Source: Shinisaurus crocodilurus (Eukaryota > Chordata > Lepidosauria > Squamata > Shinisauridae). Taken from it: a stretch of 64,000 nucleotides of DNA. Location of the stretch: assembly GCA_021292165.1 (NCBI GenBank), contig JAHFWL010000175.1, forward strand, positions 744,001-808,000, written 5' to 3'. Below, piece by piece: positions 21,544 through 32,800 of this stretch (position 1 is its first letter; each line of letters starts with the position of its first letter). Under the pieces are notes generated by a model. It was not told the origin of the DNA. It did not search any database and saw only the letters and a list, made by a program, of their open reading frames with translations. The position numbers and the translations under genes are program-made.

Positions 21544-23084
21544 GGTGAATGAACATAATGTAGCTATAAATCCTGAAACTGATGACCATCGTCAGAAAAG
21601 CTGCCTGTAGCTGCCATTAGAAGCTGCTGAGCTAATGATGGGCTGGGCAGATAATCATAGGAAAGTTAATTGTAAGGTTTGATATGGCATCTTGTCAGCA
21701 GAGATAAGTTGTCACGTTTTCCACTTGAGCTGAAACTAAATGATTGTAAAATAAGTTATGAGTGTCCTTGGGCCTGTCTGCCAGAATGATGGCTAAGAAT
21801 ACATTCCTGGCCCATCAGTCTCAAGAAGCCTGTTTGATATTTATGTGAACTGAATGTTATTTTATTCCCCCTCTAGTCATGCTCGCCAGCTTCCTGAGTG
21901 AAAAGTGAAGCTGCTTCTTTGACTCATACTTCAAATATTGAAGCTTGGATATTGCACAGATTGTTGTTATTATTATTACTAGTGTTATAATGTTTGAGGG
22001 TGTGCATTGAACATTAATGCCCGATTGGGAAGAACTAATGGCTGACATTGAATGTACAGGATGGCTGCAGAACAGCCCATCCGACTCAGTGAAACACATC
22101 TTACGAGTTCTAGTGCTTCTGTCAAAGCTGGTTAGGTTGTGAAGTAATGAGGCACTTGTTTCTTTTTAATTTGGTATGCCTTTTATATTGAATAGTAGCA
22201 GTGTTGGTCATCTGTTCTCACATGCAGTAATTGATACCAAATAAAATGTGTTATTTGCATTCAGTCAGCAGTATAAAATTGCATGCAGTGGGCTGGAGCT
22301 GGAACTCATTTATAGTTTTGAAGAGGCCCCTTTTCAGTTTAAAGAATAAATACCTTGTCAAGCAAGCAGAGTAGTCAGAAATGGGAAAACAGTGCATGTA
22401 AGCCTAGTACACTTTGGTGGCCCATATTTTAAAGCAGACAAATGCAAAGTAACCTATATTCATAGAATACTGGAAACTAGAATACAGGGTATTAATAGAG
22501 AAACAATGAAAGCTTAGTTCTGCATCTTAGATTCACATTTCTTTTTCCAGATGAGGAGGGAAGCGAATACCTCAGGCTCTCTTCACTTTAGAGCTGTTTG
22601 ACCCAGGAACAGCACGCTATTATTTGAAAAGCATTGTACATCATAAAGACTTATGGCAGCAAGTTCATTTTTCAGGTCGGCCATACACTAGAGAAGTTCT
22701 GTGTTGGTGCTGTAGGATATAAGGACTGATTTGGCTTAAACAGATTCCTCTACATGAGCCTGCAGTTGTCAAGGAATTAAATGGTGCTAACACAGCTATA
22801 TCAAAAGGAGAAAATATCAAATGCCTGCCTATGTCGGAGCACTCCTGTGCCATTTTAATACCAGGAAGGGGTTTGTGTTCAATAGAAGCATGTAATAATG
22901 CTGTTTTCTGCACCATTTCAATTCACTGTATCTTACGTGGAATTCAGTAATGCTGTTCTTTGAATACACATAAACATATACCATTAAATTATAATTAAAG
23001 CAGAAATGTCAAAAGATAACACAAGCAATATTATGAATGCAAAGCACTTTTAAGAAAACAGAATATGCCATATAAAAGAGTCTC
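21544..23084. other. Intron-like sequence without recognised features
   Basis: AT-rich, with no repeat family or coding match seen. Confidence 0.4.
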
Positions 23085-24190
23085 TATTTATTTATTTATT
23101 ATTTATTTATTACATTTCTATGCTGCCCATTAGCGGGCAGTTTACAAGACAAAACTTAAAACCATAAAAAACAATGACATCGTAAACATCATATAAAGCC
23201 ATAAGTTAAAAACAGAATAAAACCAAAGTAGTAACCAAGATAAAAGCCAACAGCAGTGCAAAGATCTAAAAGTGCACTAACACAATTTTTAAAACTGAAG
23301 GGCTGCCTCACCTGGATTTGATGAAAATGAAAGCTAGAGCTGTTGATGCTTAGCCTGAGAAGGGTTTATGCGCCTGGTCCTAAAGTGAAAAGGGCCGTGT
23401 CGTCGCAGTGACATCTCAGTCCATATCTCCAGATAACCTCCCCCAGCAGTTTCATGTAAATGTTGGGGGTTACAATAGAGCCCTGTGGCACCCCATGGCA
23501 TAACTGCCAAGGGACACAGCAATAATCCCCCAGCACCACCTTCTAGAATCAGCCATCCAAGTAGGAGTGGAACTACTGCAGTGCAGTACTCCCAACTCCT
23601 AGCCCCAATAGCCTATCTAGATTCTAGAAGGATACCATGGTCAGTGGTATCAAAAACAGTTCAAGAGAATCAACAGGGTCGTGCTCTCGCTGTTCCTCTC
23701 TCAGCAAAGTTCGCCCCACAGGGCGACCAGGGCAGTTGCCATTCCAAAACTAGGCCTGAAGCCCAGTTGCAATGGATCTAGATTATCAGTTCCATTCAAG
23801 AGTGCCTGGAGTTGGCTGGTAACCACCCGCTCAAGCACCTTGCCCAGGATATTAGTAACCAGCCTATAGTTGTTAACATTTTGCGGGTCCATGTTAGGTT
23901 TTTCAGCAGTGGCCTAAGAGCTGCCTCCTTTAAAGTGGCCAGCACCACTCCCTCGCTCAAGAAGGATTTGACAACGTCCTGGATCCAGCTGGACATCCCC
24001 TTCTTATTAGATATAATAAGCCATGAAGGGCAAGCGTCAGGCACACAGATGGTCAGCTGGACTTGGCGAAGCACCTTGTCTGCATCCTCGGGCTTCAATG
24101 ACCAAAATTCATCCAATAAAACTGAACCAGTTGGTGCTCTGGACACCTCTACTAATGGAACAACATTAGTTGTGGTGTCCCTCTTGACAG
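23085..24190 (-). mobile_element. L2-type LINE, antisense, internally deleted
   Basis: A tttatttattacatttctatgctgcc start marks the 3' end of an L2-like element in antisense. Minus-strand translation gives LERVVTSQLQALL, ALRPLLKNL, EDADKVLRQVQLTICVPD and the linker VPLVEVSRAPTGSV. Parts of the RT and 3' region are missing near 23400-23460. The segment 24119-24191 was copied in inverted form to 25159-25231. Confidence 0.82.
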
Positions 24191-24463
24191 ATTCATAGAA
24201 ACATAGAAACATAGAAAAGTAGAGTTGGAAGGGGCCTACCAGGCCATCGAGTCCAACCCCCCGCTCAATGCAGGAATACAGGTCAAAGCATCCCCGACAG
24301 ATGGCTGTCCAGCCGCACCTTGAATGCCTCCAGAGTAGTTGGTTCCATTGTCTTATTGCTCTGACAGTCTGGAAATTTTTCCTGATGTTTAGGTGGAATC
24401 TGGGTTCCTGTAACTTGAGCCTATTATTCCGTGTCCTGCAAACCGGGATGATCGAGAAGAGAT
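24191..24463 (-). mobile_element. CR1 3' end fragment, antisense, inside the L2 region
   Basis: A catagaaacatagaaa tail is followed by the complement of the CR1 3'UTR and ORF2 end. About 24 bp of the usual sequence is deleted near 24335 (gcctccagagtagttgg). Confidence 0.9.
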
Positions 24464-24821
24464 TCAAGCAACTTTATCTTCAATGTATCATGCAAACTCA
24501 TCATAGCATGCTACTGAGGGTTCTAACATCTCTCTTCCCTGCTTAGATTGTAGCAGGCTGTGAATCAATTAGAAGCTATGCTGGATGATACTGAGAAGAT
24601 GAAGTGGTGGAGGAAAATAACTCCCTTTGCCACCATCACTGCCACAGAGTAAGCTCGGTAAGGAACTCTAACCTGTGTTTGGTCGGAGTTGGCATGAGTC
24701 TTCCTCCACCTGCATTCTGTCTGTCTGTCTTTTCTCTTGCTTCATTGCCCTCAGCTCAGATGTATACCAAAGAACTGCCTGGACTCTGCTTAGAAGGAGA
24801 GGGCACTAGGCCATGATTGTA
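24464..24821. other. Unassigned spacer
   Basis: No recognised feature. Confidence 0.35.
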
Positions 24822-25158
24822 TCAGCTGCCTGAGTCATCTCTGCATTCCACAGAGTGACTAGGCAGGGCTTCAACAGGAGCACCAGCCATACCAGCAGGA
24901 AAATCCCCCAGAGCCCTCTGGAATCCATCGGAATCCATTAGCCTCTCGTGGGTCAGTTCAGGAACTGATTTGGTGTGATAGTCTTCTACATCCATCTTTT
25001 GTAGAATGAGTACTGATAGACTGCACTCTGTCACGCATTTTGGATTCAGATTGTTCCTCTGGATCATACCAGTCCTAAAGCAGATCCTTTTGTCACAAAA
25101 GTGGAAGCTGCCACACCCTTGTTTCCTTCTCCTGTTCAGCACTGAAGGCTGTTTAGAC
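24822..25158 (-). mobile_element. L2 linker fragment, antisense
   Basis: Minus-strand translation gives DSDGFQRALGDFPAGMAGAP, the conserved L2 block after the endonuclease. The rest of the frame is not recognised. Confidence 0.65.
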
Positions 25159-25248
25159 TCTGTCAAGAGGGACACCACAACTAATGTTGTTCCATTAGTA
25201 GAGGTGTCCAGAGCACCAACTGGTTCAGTTTGGACTGGTTCAGTTTGG
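25159..25248 (+). repeat. Inverted 73-bp copy of upstream L2 plus 15-bp tandem slip
   Basis: 25159-25231 is the exact reverse complement of 24119-24191. At its right edge actggttcagtttgg is tandemly repeated (25219-25233 and 25234-25248). Confidence 0.92.
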
Positions 25249-25336
25249 TTAATTGTAACCAAACAAGAGAAGGAAATCAGTGTGCACAAATCATACTGTT
25301 TAGTGAAGCAAAAGAAGGAAAAACACTGAATTTGGG

Positions 25337-25520
25337 GAAGGGCCACAGTTCAGTGGTAGAGCATGTGATCTGCATACGGAAGATCAACCCATGTTATCTT
25401 GATATAGTACTGGGAAGACTCCAGTCAGAAACCCTGCAGAGCCCCCACCAATCAGTGTAGTGTAGGCAATGCTGAATTAGATGGACCAGTGATCTGCAGC
25501 TCATATTCCTGTGACTTTGA
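25337..25520 (+). mobile_element. tRNA-derived SINE, degenerate
   Basis: It opens with ggaagggccacagttcagtggtagagcatg, whose cagttcagtggtagagca is a pol III A box. The B box (agatcaaccc) is decayed. The tail gaattagatggaccagtgatctg matches a common reptile SINE. Internal changes rule out a functional tRNA. Confidence 0.75.
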
Positions 25521-26344
25521 CAACATTGTAAATGTGAGTAAGGCATCTATTATCAAAAAGGATGGCTGTTATTTTAGGACAGTGGTTAATTTTGGTTCTC
25601 CATTCAAATACTCAGTTGTAGCAGTTAAAGATAACTTTAAAAGTCTTGACTTAGGATAATAAGTGAGTGGTACTGTTCCCTGTAGAAAACCTTGTGTGCA
25701 TTCATTGTGGGGAATGCATGTACCACATTTTATATTTACACAGATGAGTGGCATTAAATAATAGAACCTAACTGCATGCATGCTTAGAGGTCCTTCAGTC
25801 TTCCCACCCCCACCCAACATTTTAAGCAGTACTCTGCATTGCTAGAGTGGTAGTGTGTGTTCGAGGCTGTTTTAAAATGTGTGTACTCTGTTATCCGTGC
25901 AAACCAACAGGAGTTAGGTTGGATTAACCATTTTTCTTTTTCTTTTTTTCTTATGTTGTGTGTGGATTTGGTTCAATACTATAATTTTAATTTTGGGTAT
26001 TATAAAGTATCTAAAGTGAGTGTTGTTCTTTGTTCATAGAGCTACCTGTGGACACACACACACACCGCACACCAATGTCAGGCTTTTCTCTATGGCACTT
26101 CCTGTCCTTGACTATGCTTGGGAATGTAATGGTGGTATCCCTATTTTGGGAAACCTGAGAACATTTTAACCCAGTGTTTTTCAAACATTTTGAGCTTGGG
26201 CTCCCTCTTAAACTCAGTCTATCTCCCAAGCCCTTTACCCCATCAGCAGCTATTTCTTTGGTATACAGAATAATCTCACACAGCCTTGTGTATGCAGCCT
26301 ATTGCCATGATTTTAGGATCTGTGAACTGGGATACTACTAAAAA
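25521..26344. other. Intron-like sequence without recognised features
   Basis: No repeat family or coding match is seen; there is a short CA run near 26053. Confidence 0.4.
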
Positions 26345-26905
26345 TTGCCATTTATTTATTTATTTATTTATTGCATTTATACCCCGCTCTTCAGCCAGAA
26401 AAGGCTCCCAGAGTGGCTTACAAAGATTAATAATAAGACAGTCCCTGCCCTCAGGCTCACAATCTAAAAAACATAACACAAAAGGAAAAGGGATTGGGAG
26501 GGAGGAGGAAGAATGCAAAACTCAGGCACCAGTTCTTAGTTAAAAATGTTCTTATAGGTTTTCTTCCTTTTTTCTTCGGGGGGGGGGGCAGGGAAGGGCA
26601 AAACTAGCTCCCTGCAGCTGTTCCTTCTTTGGCCGATGTATGGGGCCAGGTTGGTCTCCCCCTTGCTGTGATGTTACTCCTGGGAGGCAGGGGGTGCAGC
26701 CTCCCAGTAGCCCTTGGTTCTCTGGCCGATGGATGAGGCCAGAGTCTGCCGTCCCAGAGAACTGTCAGTTGGAGCTGTACGTTCCTTCCGGCAGGGAGGG
26801 GTGATGCGAGCTCCCTGGAGCTGCTCCCTCTGCAGCTGATGTATGGGGCCAGGTTGGTCTCCCCCTTGCTTTGATGTTACTCCTGGGAGGCAGGGGGTGC
26901 ATTAG
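26345..26905 (-). mobile_element. LINE 3' end, antisense, with 203-bp tandem duplication
   Basis: A (TTTA)n run then tgcatttataccccgctcttc is the complement of a LINE 3' tail common in squamates. Downstream the segment tggggccaggttggtctccc...ggcaggggg occurs at 26641 and 26844, so a unit of about 203 bp is tandemly duplicated. The LINE clade is not certain. Confidence 0.55.
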
Positions 26906-27358
26906 TAGAGGACATCTCATACTTCTCTCTAAACTCAGACAGCCAGGGAAAGAGAGCAGGCAGGGAGAGGAGCAATTGTGGCAGGGACTTCCTCGTGCTT
27001 CTTGTTGCTTTGCAGTGTCCATGTTTCAGTATTAAAGCTCTGCTGTTATAAAGAAATATTTCTGGCTCTGTCTATTACAATATCCTATTCAGTACTTCAA
27101 TTGGTGGGGGGGTTAGCGGGCCCTTACTGAAATTCTTAAGTGCTAACCCTGATCTCCATAATGTTTTAGTAAATCATGCTCCCCCCACCTCCCACCCCCA
27201 GAGCCTTCTAAAAACAGGCCCTCCTGTAATTTGAGTAATAAATCATATTCAGTGTAGTCGTGTCAATATTTCCCTCTGCTTTCAGTAAAGCAAGTAGTTG
27301 TCAACTAAAGGATCACACTACTCTGCTTATGTGCACAGAAGAGACATATATCAGTATA
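26906..27358. other. Unassigned spacer
   Basis: No recognised feature. Confidence 0.35.
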
Positions 27359-27363
27359 TGTAC

Positions 27364-28258
27364 TGTGGAGAAAAGAGCCTCTGGGGGTTCCTACACACAC
27401 ACTCACACACGCGCACACACCTCCTCATGCCTCATGTATGAACCGGGACGGCTAGAGGCTGGCGGGGTGGGGTGTGCATAGTTCCTCTGGATGGCGTCCC
27501 AAGGTCTACCAGGCTTTTGAGATGCAAAATGCAAATGTCATGAGTCATGAATCACCCCTCCTCCCTGCCTGGCCAGGTGAAGTTCATCCTGATTGGCTAG
27601 AAGCAGCAGAGCTACAGAAAGGAGGAGGGGAGGGGGAAAAAGATATATTGCCAAGGTGTGGCTTTTGTCTTTTGTCTTGGGTCATCACGTCATTGCTGTG
27701 GGTCATAGCAGCAAGCTACGGGAGGTCCAAGCCTTTGGGCTGACCTCAGGATCTGGCCCCAGGTAGATCCTGGTGAAATTAGCTGAATGAGGGCTTTGGC
27801 AAAGGCAAGCCCGGAGGAGAGCTACTCATCTCGGACCTTAGGGTAGGTGTGGTAGTCTCCTCAGGTGGCAGGGCTGTGCTAAAACCAACCCTGAAGGGAA
27901 CCGGCCCCCAGGTAACTAGTGTGTGCCTGGGAGATATAAGGAATCAGTTGTTTTGTTATTTTGCAGCTCTACTGTCTGTGTACCAAAGCGTCTCTCTATT
28001 TTTGTGTCCTTACCTCATTGCCCACCTTTTGTTGTAAAATGCTACCTGAATAAACCTTCTTGGTTTTTACCCCACATGACGTTTGTGGATTGCTCTGTTG
28101 GTTCAGCTCTAAATCCAGGTTATAGTCAAGGCAAGTCCCTGGCAGAGATTCAAAGAGCTGAGGCTGGCAGTCTGGCACCTTGAGATCTCTGGGGGTCTTG
28201 GGTCTTTGGGTAGGAAAGGGTGGGTTGTGGCGGGTCAGCCAGCCCCCCTTCCTTCACA
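27364..28258 (+). repeat. 5' LTR of the miniature ERV
   Basis: It starts TGTGGAGAAAAG and ends CTTCACA. A TATA-like gatataagg is near 27931 and AATAAA near 28049-28054, giving a U3-R-U5 order. A CA microsatellite lies in the U3 (about 27393-27421). Confidence 0.85.
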
Positions 28259-28283
28259 TGGTGGCAAGCAGTGGGATTCGAAA
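28259..28283 (+). promoter_or_regulatory. Primer binding site, tRNA-Leu
   Basis: The sequence directly after the LTR, tggtggcaagcagtgggatt, continues cgaa. It matches the complement of the 3' end of vertebrate tRNA-Leu (as I recall it) apart from one extra A and one mismatch. A tRNA-Leu primer is the hallmark of ERV-L type elements. Confidence 0.75.
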
Positions 28284-28805
28284 CTGAACCACAGAGTGGG
28301 TGCACGTGGGCAAATGGGGAAGATTGGGGAGACTTTGGTACATTGAGTAGAGGTTTGTTGCTTTTTAGAGATTGAAGTGTGAGATTGAGCCTCAGGGAAA
28401 ACGTTCAGATTGCTTGGAAGGGGCTACCCCAGTCTGTGGAAGCCTAACTGCCAGCGGGAGCGTTGAGAGCAAGAAATCTCAACTGTGGAGCGAGTAAGCA
28501 GAGAAAGCGAACTGCAAAAAGTTCCAGAACAGCCTGTGTGCCCCAGCGTGAGCAGATGGCGGCTGTGTGATCCAAGAGAACCGGAGCTGGAGGAGCCCTT
28601 GGCAAGGAGAGGAGGGCTAGAGGCAAGAAATAGGCTGCGTGTGCCGAGTTTGCAGAGGCTGGGAGCAGCAGCTGCCAGTGATTAAGCGGAGGAGGATCCT
28701 ACCATCCCCATCGAGTGCAAAAAGGCTGTAGATGGGAGAAAGTGACCTGCAGCTGTGTGATCCCAAAGAACCGGAGCTGGAGGAGCCCGGGGCAAAGAGA
28801 AGAAG

Positions 28806-29022
28806 AAACCTGAATAAACCTTGGTTTTACCACACATGGTGTTTGTGGATTGCTCTGTTAGTTCAGCTAAATCCAGGTTATAGTCAAAGGCAAGTCCCTG
28901 AACAGAGATTCAAGTAGGATTGCAGCGCTGGCAGTCTGGCACCTTGAGATCTCTGGGGGTCTTGGGCCTTTGGGTAGGAAAGGGTGGGTTGTGGCGGGTC
29001 AGCCAGCCCCCCTTCCTTCACA
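28806..29022 (+). repeat. 3' LTR remnant of the miniature ERV (R-U5 only)
   Basis: It begins at cctgaataaacc and runs to ccttccttcaca, colinear with about 28045-28258 of the 5' LTR. U3 is absent, so the deletion joined leader sequence to R. Confidence 0.88.
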
Positions 29023-29027
29023 TGTAC

Positions 29028-29785
29028 ATTAAAGTGGTGTTCCTAATCCTGGTCACTCTTAACTTTAATTCTTTCTTTAAGGGTATAACCGCTAAAGCTT
29101 GCTAAGGTTTTATTACACTTTTCATATGAACGTGACCTATGTACATGTTCCCATGTGAGAGAATTCAGATGTGTATATTTAGGGAGAAGCAACTGACTGC
29201 CTGGGAGTCCAGTCCAGCAGCAAGGTTGTCCTGCCTGGCCCATAGAATAGCTTGTGATCTCAAGAACCCCATCTCCCCTCCATGCTATTATGCACTTCAG
29301 ACATTTTCTCCCTAACTGAGATTCAAGCAAATGAATCTTTAACCCCTTTCCCTCCCCAATGTGAGCACCAACAGTTTTATCACCTTAGTGAAATTTAGGA
29401 CTAAATTAACCTGATTGGCTAAGACAATAAAATAGCATCTGAAACAGCCTCAGTAATAGTAACAATGGAAGTATTAATCATTTAAATCTTAATGGCTTTC
29501 CAAATTTCCTTTTGCTGTGTTTTGACTACAATTGCCTTATTTCATTTTGTTATTGCAAAACAATCTTTCTCACTATAGCTTTTGTAGAATAAATGATTGC
29601 CCCAAAGGAGAGATTGCTCTGTATGCTCTGAGCTAGTTCCTTCTTAGTTGTAAAGCTGATGTGGGGTTGTTCCCATGCTAGCCTGCCTCTTTGCATGATA
29701 TGATTCTTCCCCCCCCCTTATCTATGTAGCACTAGTAATGTATGCAAGTGTTCTTCTTCGTGGTCTCTGTGCATCACACACATGA
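29028..29785. other. Unassigned spacer
   Basis: AT-rich with no recognised feature. Confidence 0.4.
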
Positions 29786-29896
29786 TCGCTCGCTCTGTTC
29801 GCTCGCTCTCTGGGAGCCTGCTTGCCTGTCACAGCCCACACAACAGCTGGAGCCTCTCTCCTGTGCTTCTGCTCAGCTGGGAGTCAGGAACAGAAT
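29786..29896 (-). mobile_element. Isolated CR1 5'UTR fragment, antisense
   Basis: Reverse complement of about 2275-2385 in the full-length CR1 (gagcgagcgaacagagcg, gagcaggagcacaacaggag). No coding part follows, so this is a 5' end without a body. Confidence 0.85.
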
Positions 29897-30605
29897 ACCC
29901 TCAGTTGAGTATCTATGGGATCCCACGAATGGCAACTGGATCCTCAGACTTGGAGTGCCCTCTTCGATGTGTGGGGTGTTCCAGCTGTGGATCTGTTTGC
30001 TATCTCAGAGAACACCACCACCTGTCAGACATTTTGCAGCAGAGCAGGTTGGGATCCACGATCTCTCACGGACGCCTTCCTCATTCCGTGGACAGGGAAT
30101 CTCTTTTATCTATTACCACTGATTCCTTTACTCACCAAGGTCATCTCCAAGATCCAGCTCAACAACACAGATTGTATCCTGGTTACAGCTTGGTGGCCGA
30201 GGCAGCCATGGTTTGCACCACTCCTCCGCCTGTCTCAAGGGGAATATTGGACCCTACTGTCAAACCCGGCTCTACTGACTCAGGAGAGGAGTCGCATCTG
30301 CCATCCAGACCCCCAAACCCTCCGACTCACGGCATGGAGGATCCGATAGTCTTCAGCCGATAGTCTTACATCAGGACTATCGGCTGAAGTGCAGGCGGTC
30401 CTGAAAGCAGCAAGGAAACCATCCACTCGCTTGTCATATGAGAGGAAATGGGCAGTGTTTTCTGACTTTGTGTGAAAGGCAAATGCAGACCCTGTCTCTT
30501 GCCCTATTCGATACATCCTACAATTCCTGCACACCTTGATGGCTTGGGGTCTTAAGCTCATGCCCATTAAGGTATATTTGGCAGCCATTTCAGCATACCA
30601 TCCTC
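29897..30605 (+). pseudogene. DIRS-type retrotransposon fragment: RNase H end and start of tyrosine recombinase
   Basis: The + strand reads EWQLDPQTWSALFDVWGVP, VDLFAISEN, DAFLIPW, IPLLTKVISKIQL, AWWPRQPWFAPLL and HPDPQTLRLTAWRI, a block typical of DIRS polyproteins after the RT. It is followed by VLKAARKPSTRLSYERKWAV and IRYILQFLHTL...VYLAAISAYH, the N-terminal domain of the DIRS tyrosine recombinase. At least one stop (near 30472) and a small tandem duplication (gccgatagtctt, near 30340-30366) break the frame. It stops at a CR1 tail. It is better preserved than the copy at 17971. Confidence 0.82.
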
Positions 30606-30681
30606 ATAGAAATCATAGAATCATAGAAAAGTAGAGTTGGAAGGGGCCTACAAGGCCATCGAGTCCAACCCCCTGCTCAAT
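30606..30681 (-). mobile_element. CR1 3' tail, antisense, 76 bp
   Basis: Complement of the CR1 tail and the gtagagttggaaggggccta block only; an extremely short insertion. Confidence 0.88.
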
Positions 30682-32140
30682 ATCTCTCCCCCCTCATAGA
30701 TGTCTTAAATGACGCTTCGCCTATAAGTAAAATAGGCTTTCTGCTGGCTGGAGTTGACTACTACACTTCTTTTCGCACTGCAAAATTTGTTAAATTAGCC
30801 TTGGCCAAGAGAAACAAGCTTTTAAACTCGTTTACAGATTTGGAACCTAATTAAAATTTTAATATTTATTTTAACATTGAATATTCTTTTAACGACTCTG
30901 TATTTACTTGTAATGATGTCACTGTTTTAGCCTGTCTGTATGTGCATATATATGCTTTTTTAAACTTTGGGTATCCAATGTTTTAACTCTTTTGTTTTTT
31001 TCTTTCTTTTTAATTCACCTGTAATGCTGGCCCCAGTGGGGCGTGCCACAGCCTGGCTGGCTAGTGCACATACAAATAAAATGGGACAAATAGAGAAAGT
31101 AAAATAGGCTATAAAAATAAGGCCAAGCCAAGCCAATTGGTAAAGGGCAATGGCAATGCGCTGTAGTAGAGAGAGGAGCCAGCTGCATCCAGACAGTAGA
31201 CAACTCCTCCTACTAGAGCATATAGTCTGTGTCCCTTCTCAGCTGGCCTAGTTGCTTTAGAAAGCATACTTACCAGAACGGAATGAGAGTCACTGGCATC
31301 ACAGCTTCCTTGCTCCCCCAGTTACCCACATCCCTTCCTGGCCTGCCAGTATGGTTTTTAGAGCAGCCAGGCCAGCTGGAAAGGGATGCCAACACTACAC
31401 TCTTAAGAGGGTGGGTGGTCTGCTGCCGTCACACAACACGGTCAGTTGGCTTGGATACTCATGTCAGTTGGCTGGGAAGGGAGATGGGATACTGAGGGAG
31501 CAATGAATGAGAAAGGACCCTGGAGAATTTGAAGCTGAATGGAGAGTGAGAGGATGAATAGCAGGAGTATTATGCATAGTATGAAGATCAATAATATGCA
31601 TATTAATATGGTGCAAATGAATATATAAAATTCAGTCCATTAAAAGGCATGTGATTGATTATCTAAATATTACTTAATTGGTTGACTGTGTGTATAGGTA
31701 TATAGACTGTACACATTCTGCAAAGTTTCATCTACCTGGCCCATTTAATTGTTTTGATTATTCTTCCGTTTTAGTTGAATCTAAATGTTAAGTGGACATA
31801 GTAAACAGTGACACTTAGAAATTATGCAGTAGAAGCTGCTTCAGCCATTGGCCACAATCCAGTTCAATGATAAGTGCTGTGACTTCCGTATTCCTCTCTG
31901 CCCAGTGAAGCTAGAGTGTGAGTGGGCCAGTGTTAGCACTGGCAGGGGAATTCCTATAGTAGCTGTAGGAACCAATACTTGCTGTGGACACTTACAGCCT
32001 TCTGAACATAGTTATTAAACACTTTTGTGTGAAGAATGTGGATACATTTTTAAATATTTTGAAACTGAATCCTTGATTAAATAGTGCTCACTTTCTGCTT
32101 TTTATTGGGACAATAGAAATTAACCCTACCTCATGTTTGT
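30682..32140. other. Intron sequence upstream of the AGAP1-like exon
   Basis: AT-rich, with no recognised repeat or coding sequence. Confidence 0.45.
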
Positions 32141-32358
<218 letters not shown>

Positions 32359-32599
32359 TGAGTTGAAATGTCCCAAATGACTCTCAGTAGTTTTCATGTA
32401 GGCTTGTGTTTGGGTTTGAGTTTGAATTTTTGTTGTTTTGCTGCTTGCTGGCTACTACACCCTGGAACAATTAAAAAAAACACGTTCTCTACCATTTTTC
32501 AGAGACAAACCACCTTCTAAATTGAATTGACTGCTTTCATCTGTAAAAACTCAGGCTGCAGTTCTATGTCTACTTAATACCTCATGAATGATGTAGACA

Positions 32600-32800
32600 G
32601 AGCCAGTGTGAGGTAGTGGTTAGAGTGTTGGACAAGGGCGACTCAGGTTCAAGTCCTCACTTGGACATAAAGCTCACTGGATGATTTTGGGCCAGGCACT
32701 GATGCTCACAGGTAGGTTTGTGAGGATAAAATGGAGAGGAGGAAGACAGTGTACACTACCTTGGGATCCTTGGTGCAACTGATAGCAGGATTGTAATATT
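32600..32800 (+). mobile_element. Squamate-type tRNA-derived SINE, degenerate
   Basis: It starts gagccagtgtgaggtagtgg, has a recognisable B box ggttcaagtcc (about 32646-32656), then cactggatgattttgggccag and tgtgaggataaaatgg as in the copies at 43131 and 45735. The tail is lost. Confidence 0.85.

Larger units (their letters stand above)
27364..29022 (+). mobile_element. Miniature endogenous retrovirus, tRNA-Leu primed, internally deleted
   Basis: It is flanked by perfect TGTAC (27359-27363 and 29023-29027). It comprises a complete 5' LTR (27364-28258), a primer site, about 0.55 kb of leader-like sequence, and a 3' LTR lacking its U3 (about 28806-29022). No gag, pol or env coding is recognised. 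The 3' ends of the LTRs match closely (tgagatctctgggggtcttg to ccttccttcaca). Leader segments are duplicated: gaaccggagctggaggagcc occurs at about 28579 and 28770. Confidence 0.88.

Noticed and set aside
25337..25400. Possible tRNA gene
   Set aside because: The A box is good but the B box is decayed and the rest matches a SINE body, so it is a tRNA-derived repeat.
29915..30363. Host gene with a long open frame
   Set aside because: The motifs are those of a DIRS polyprotein, with the recombinase domain following in order.
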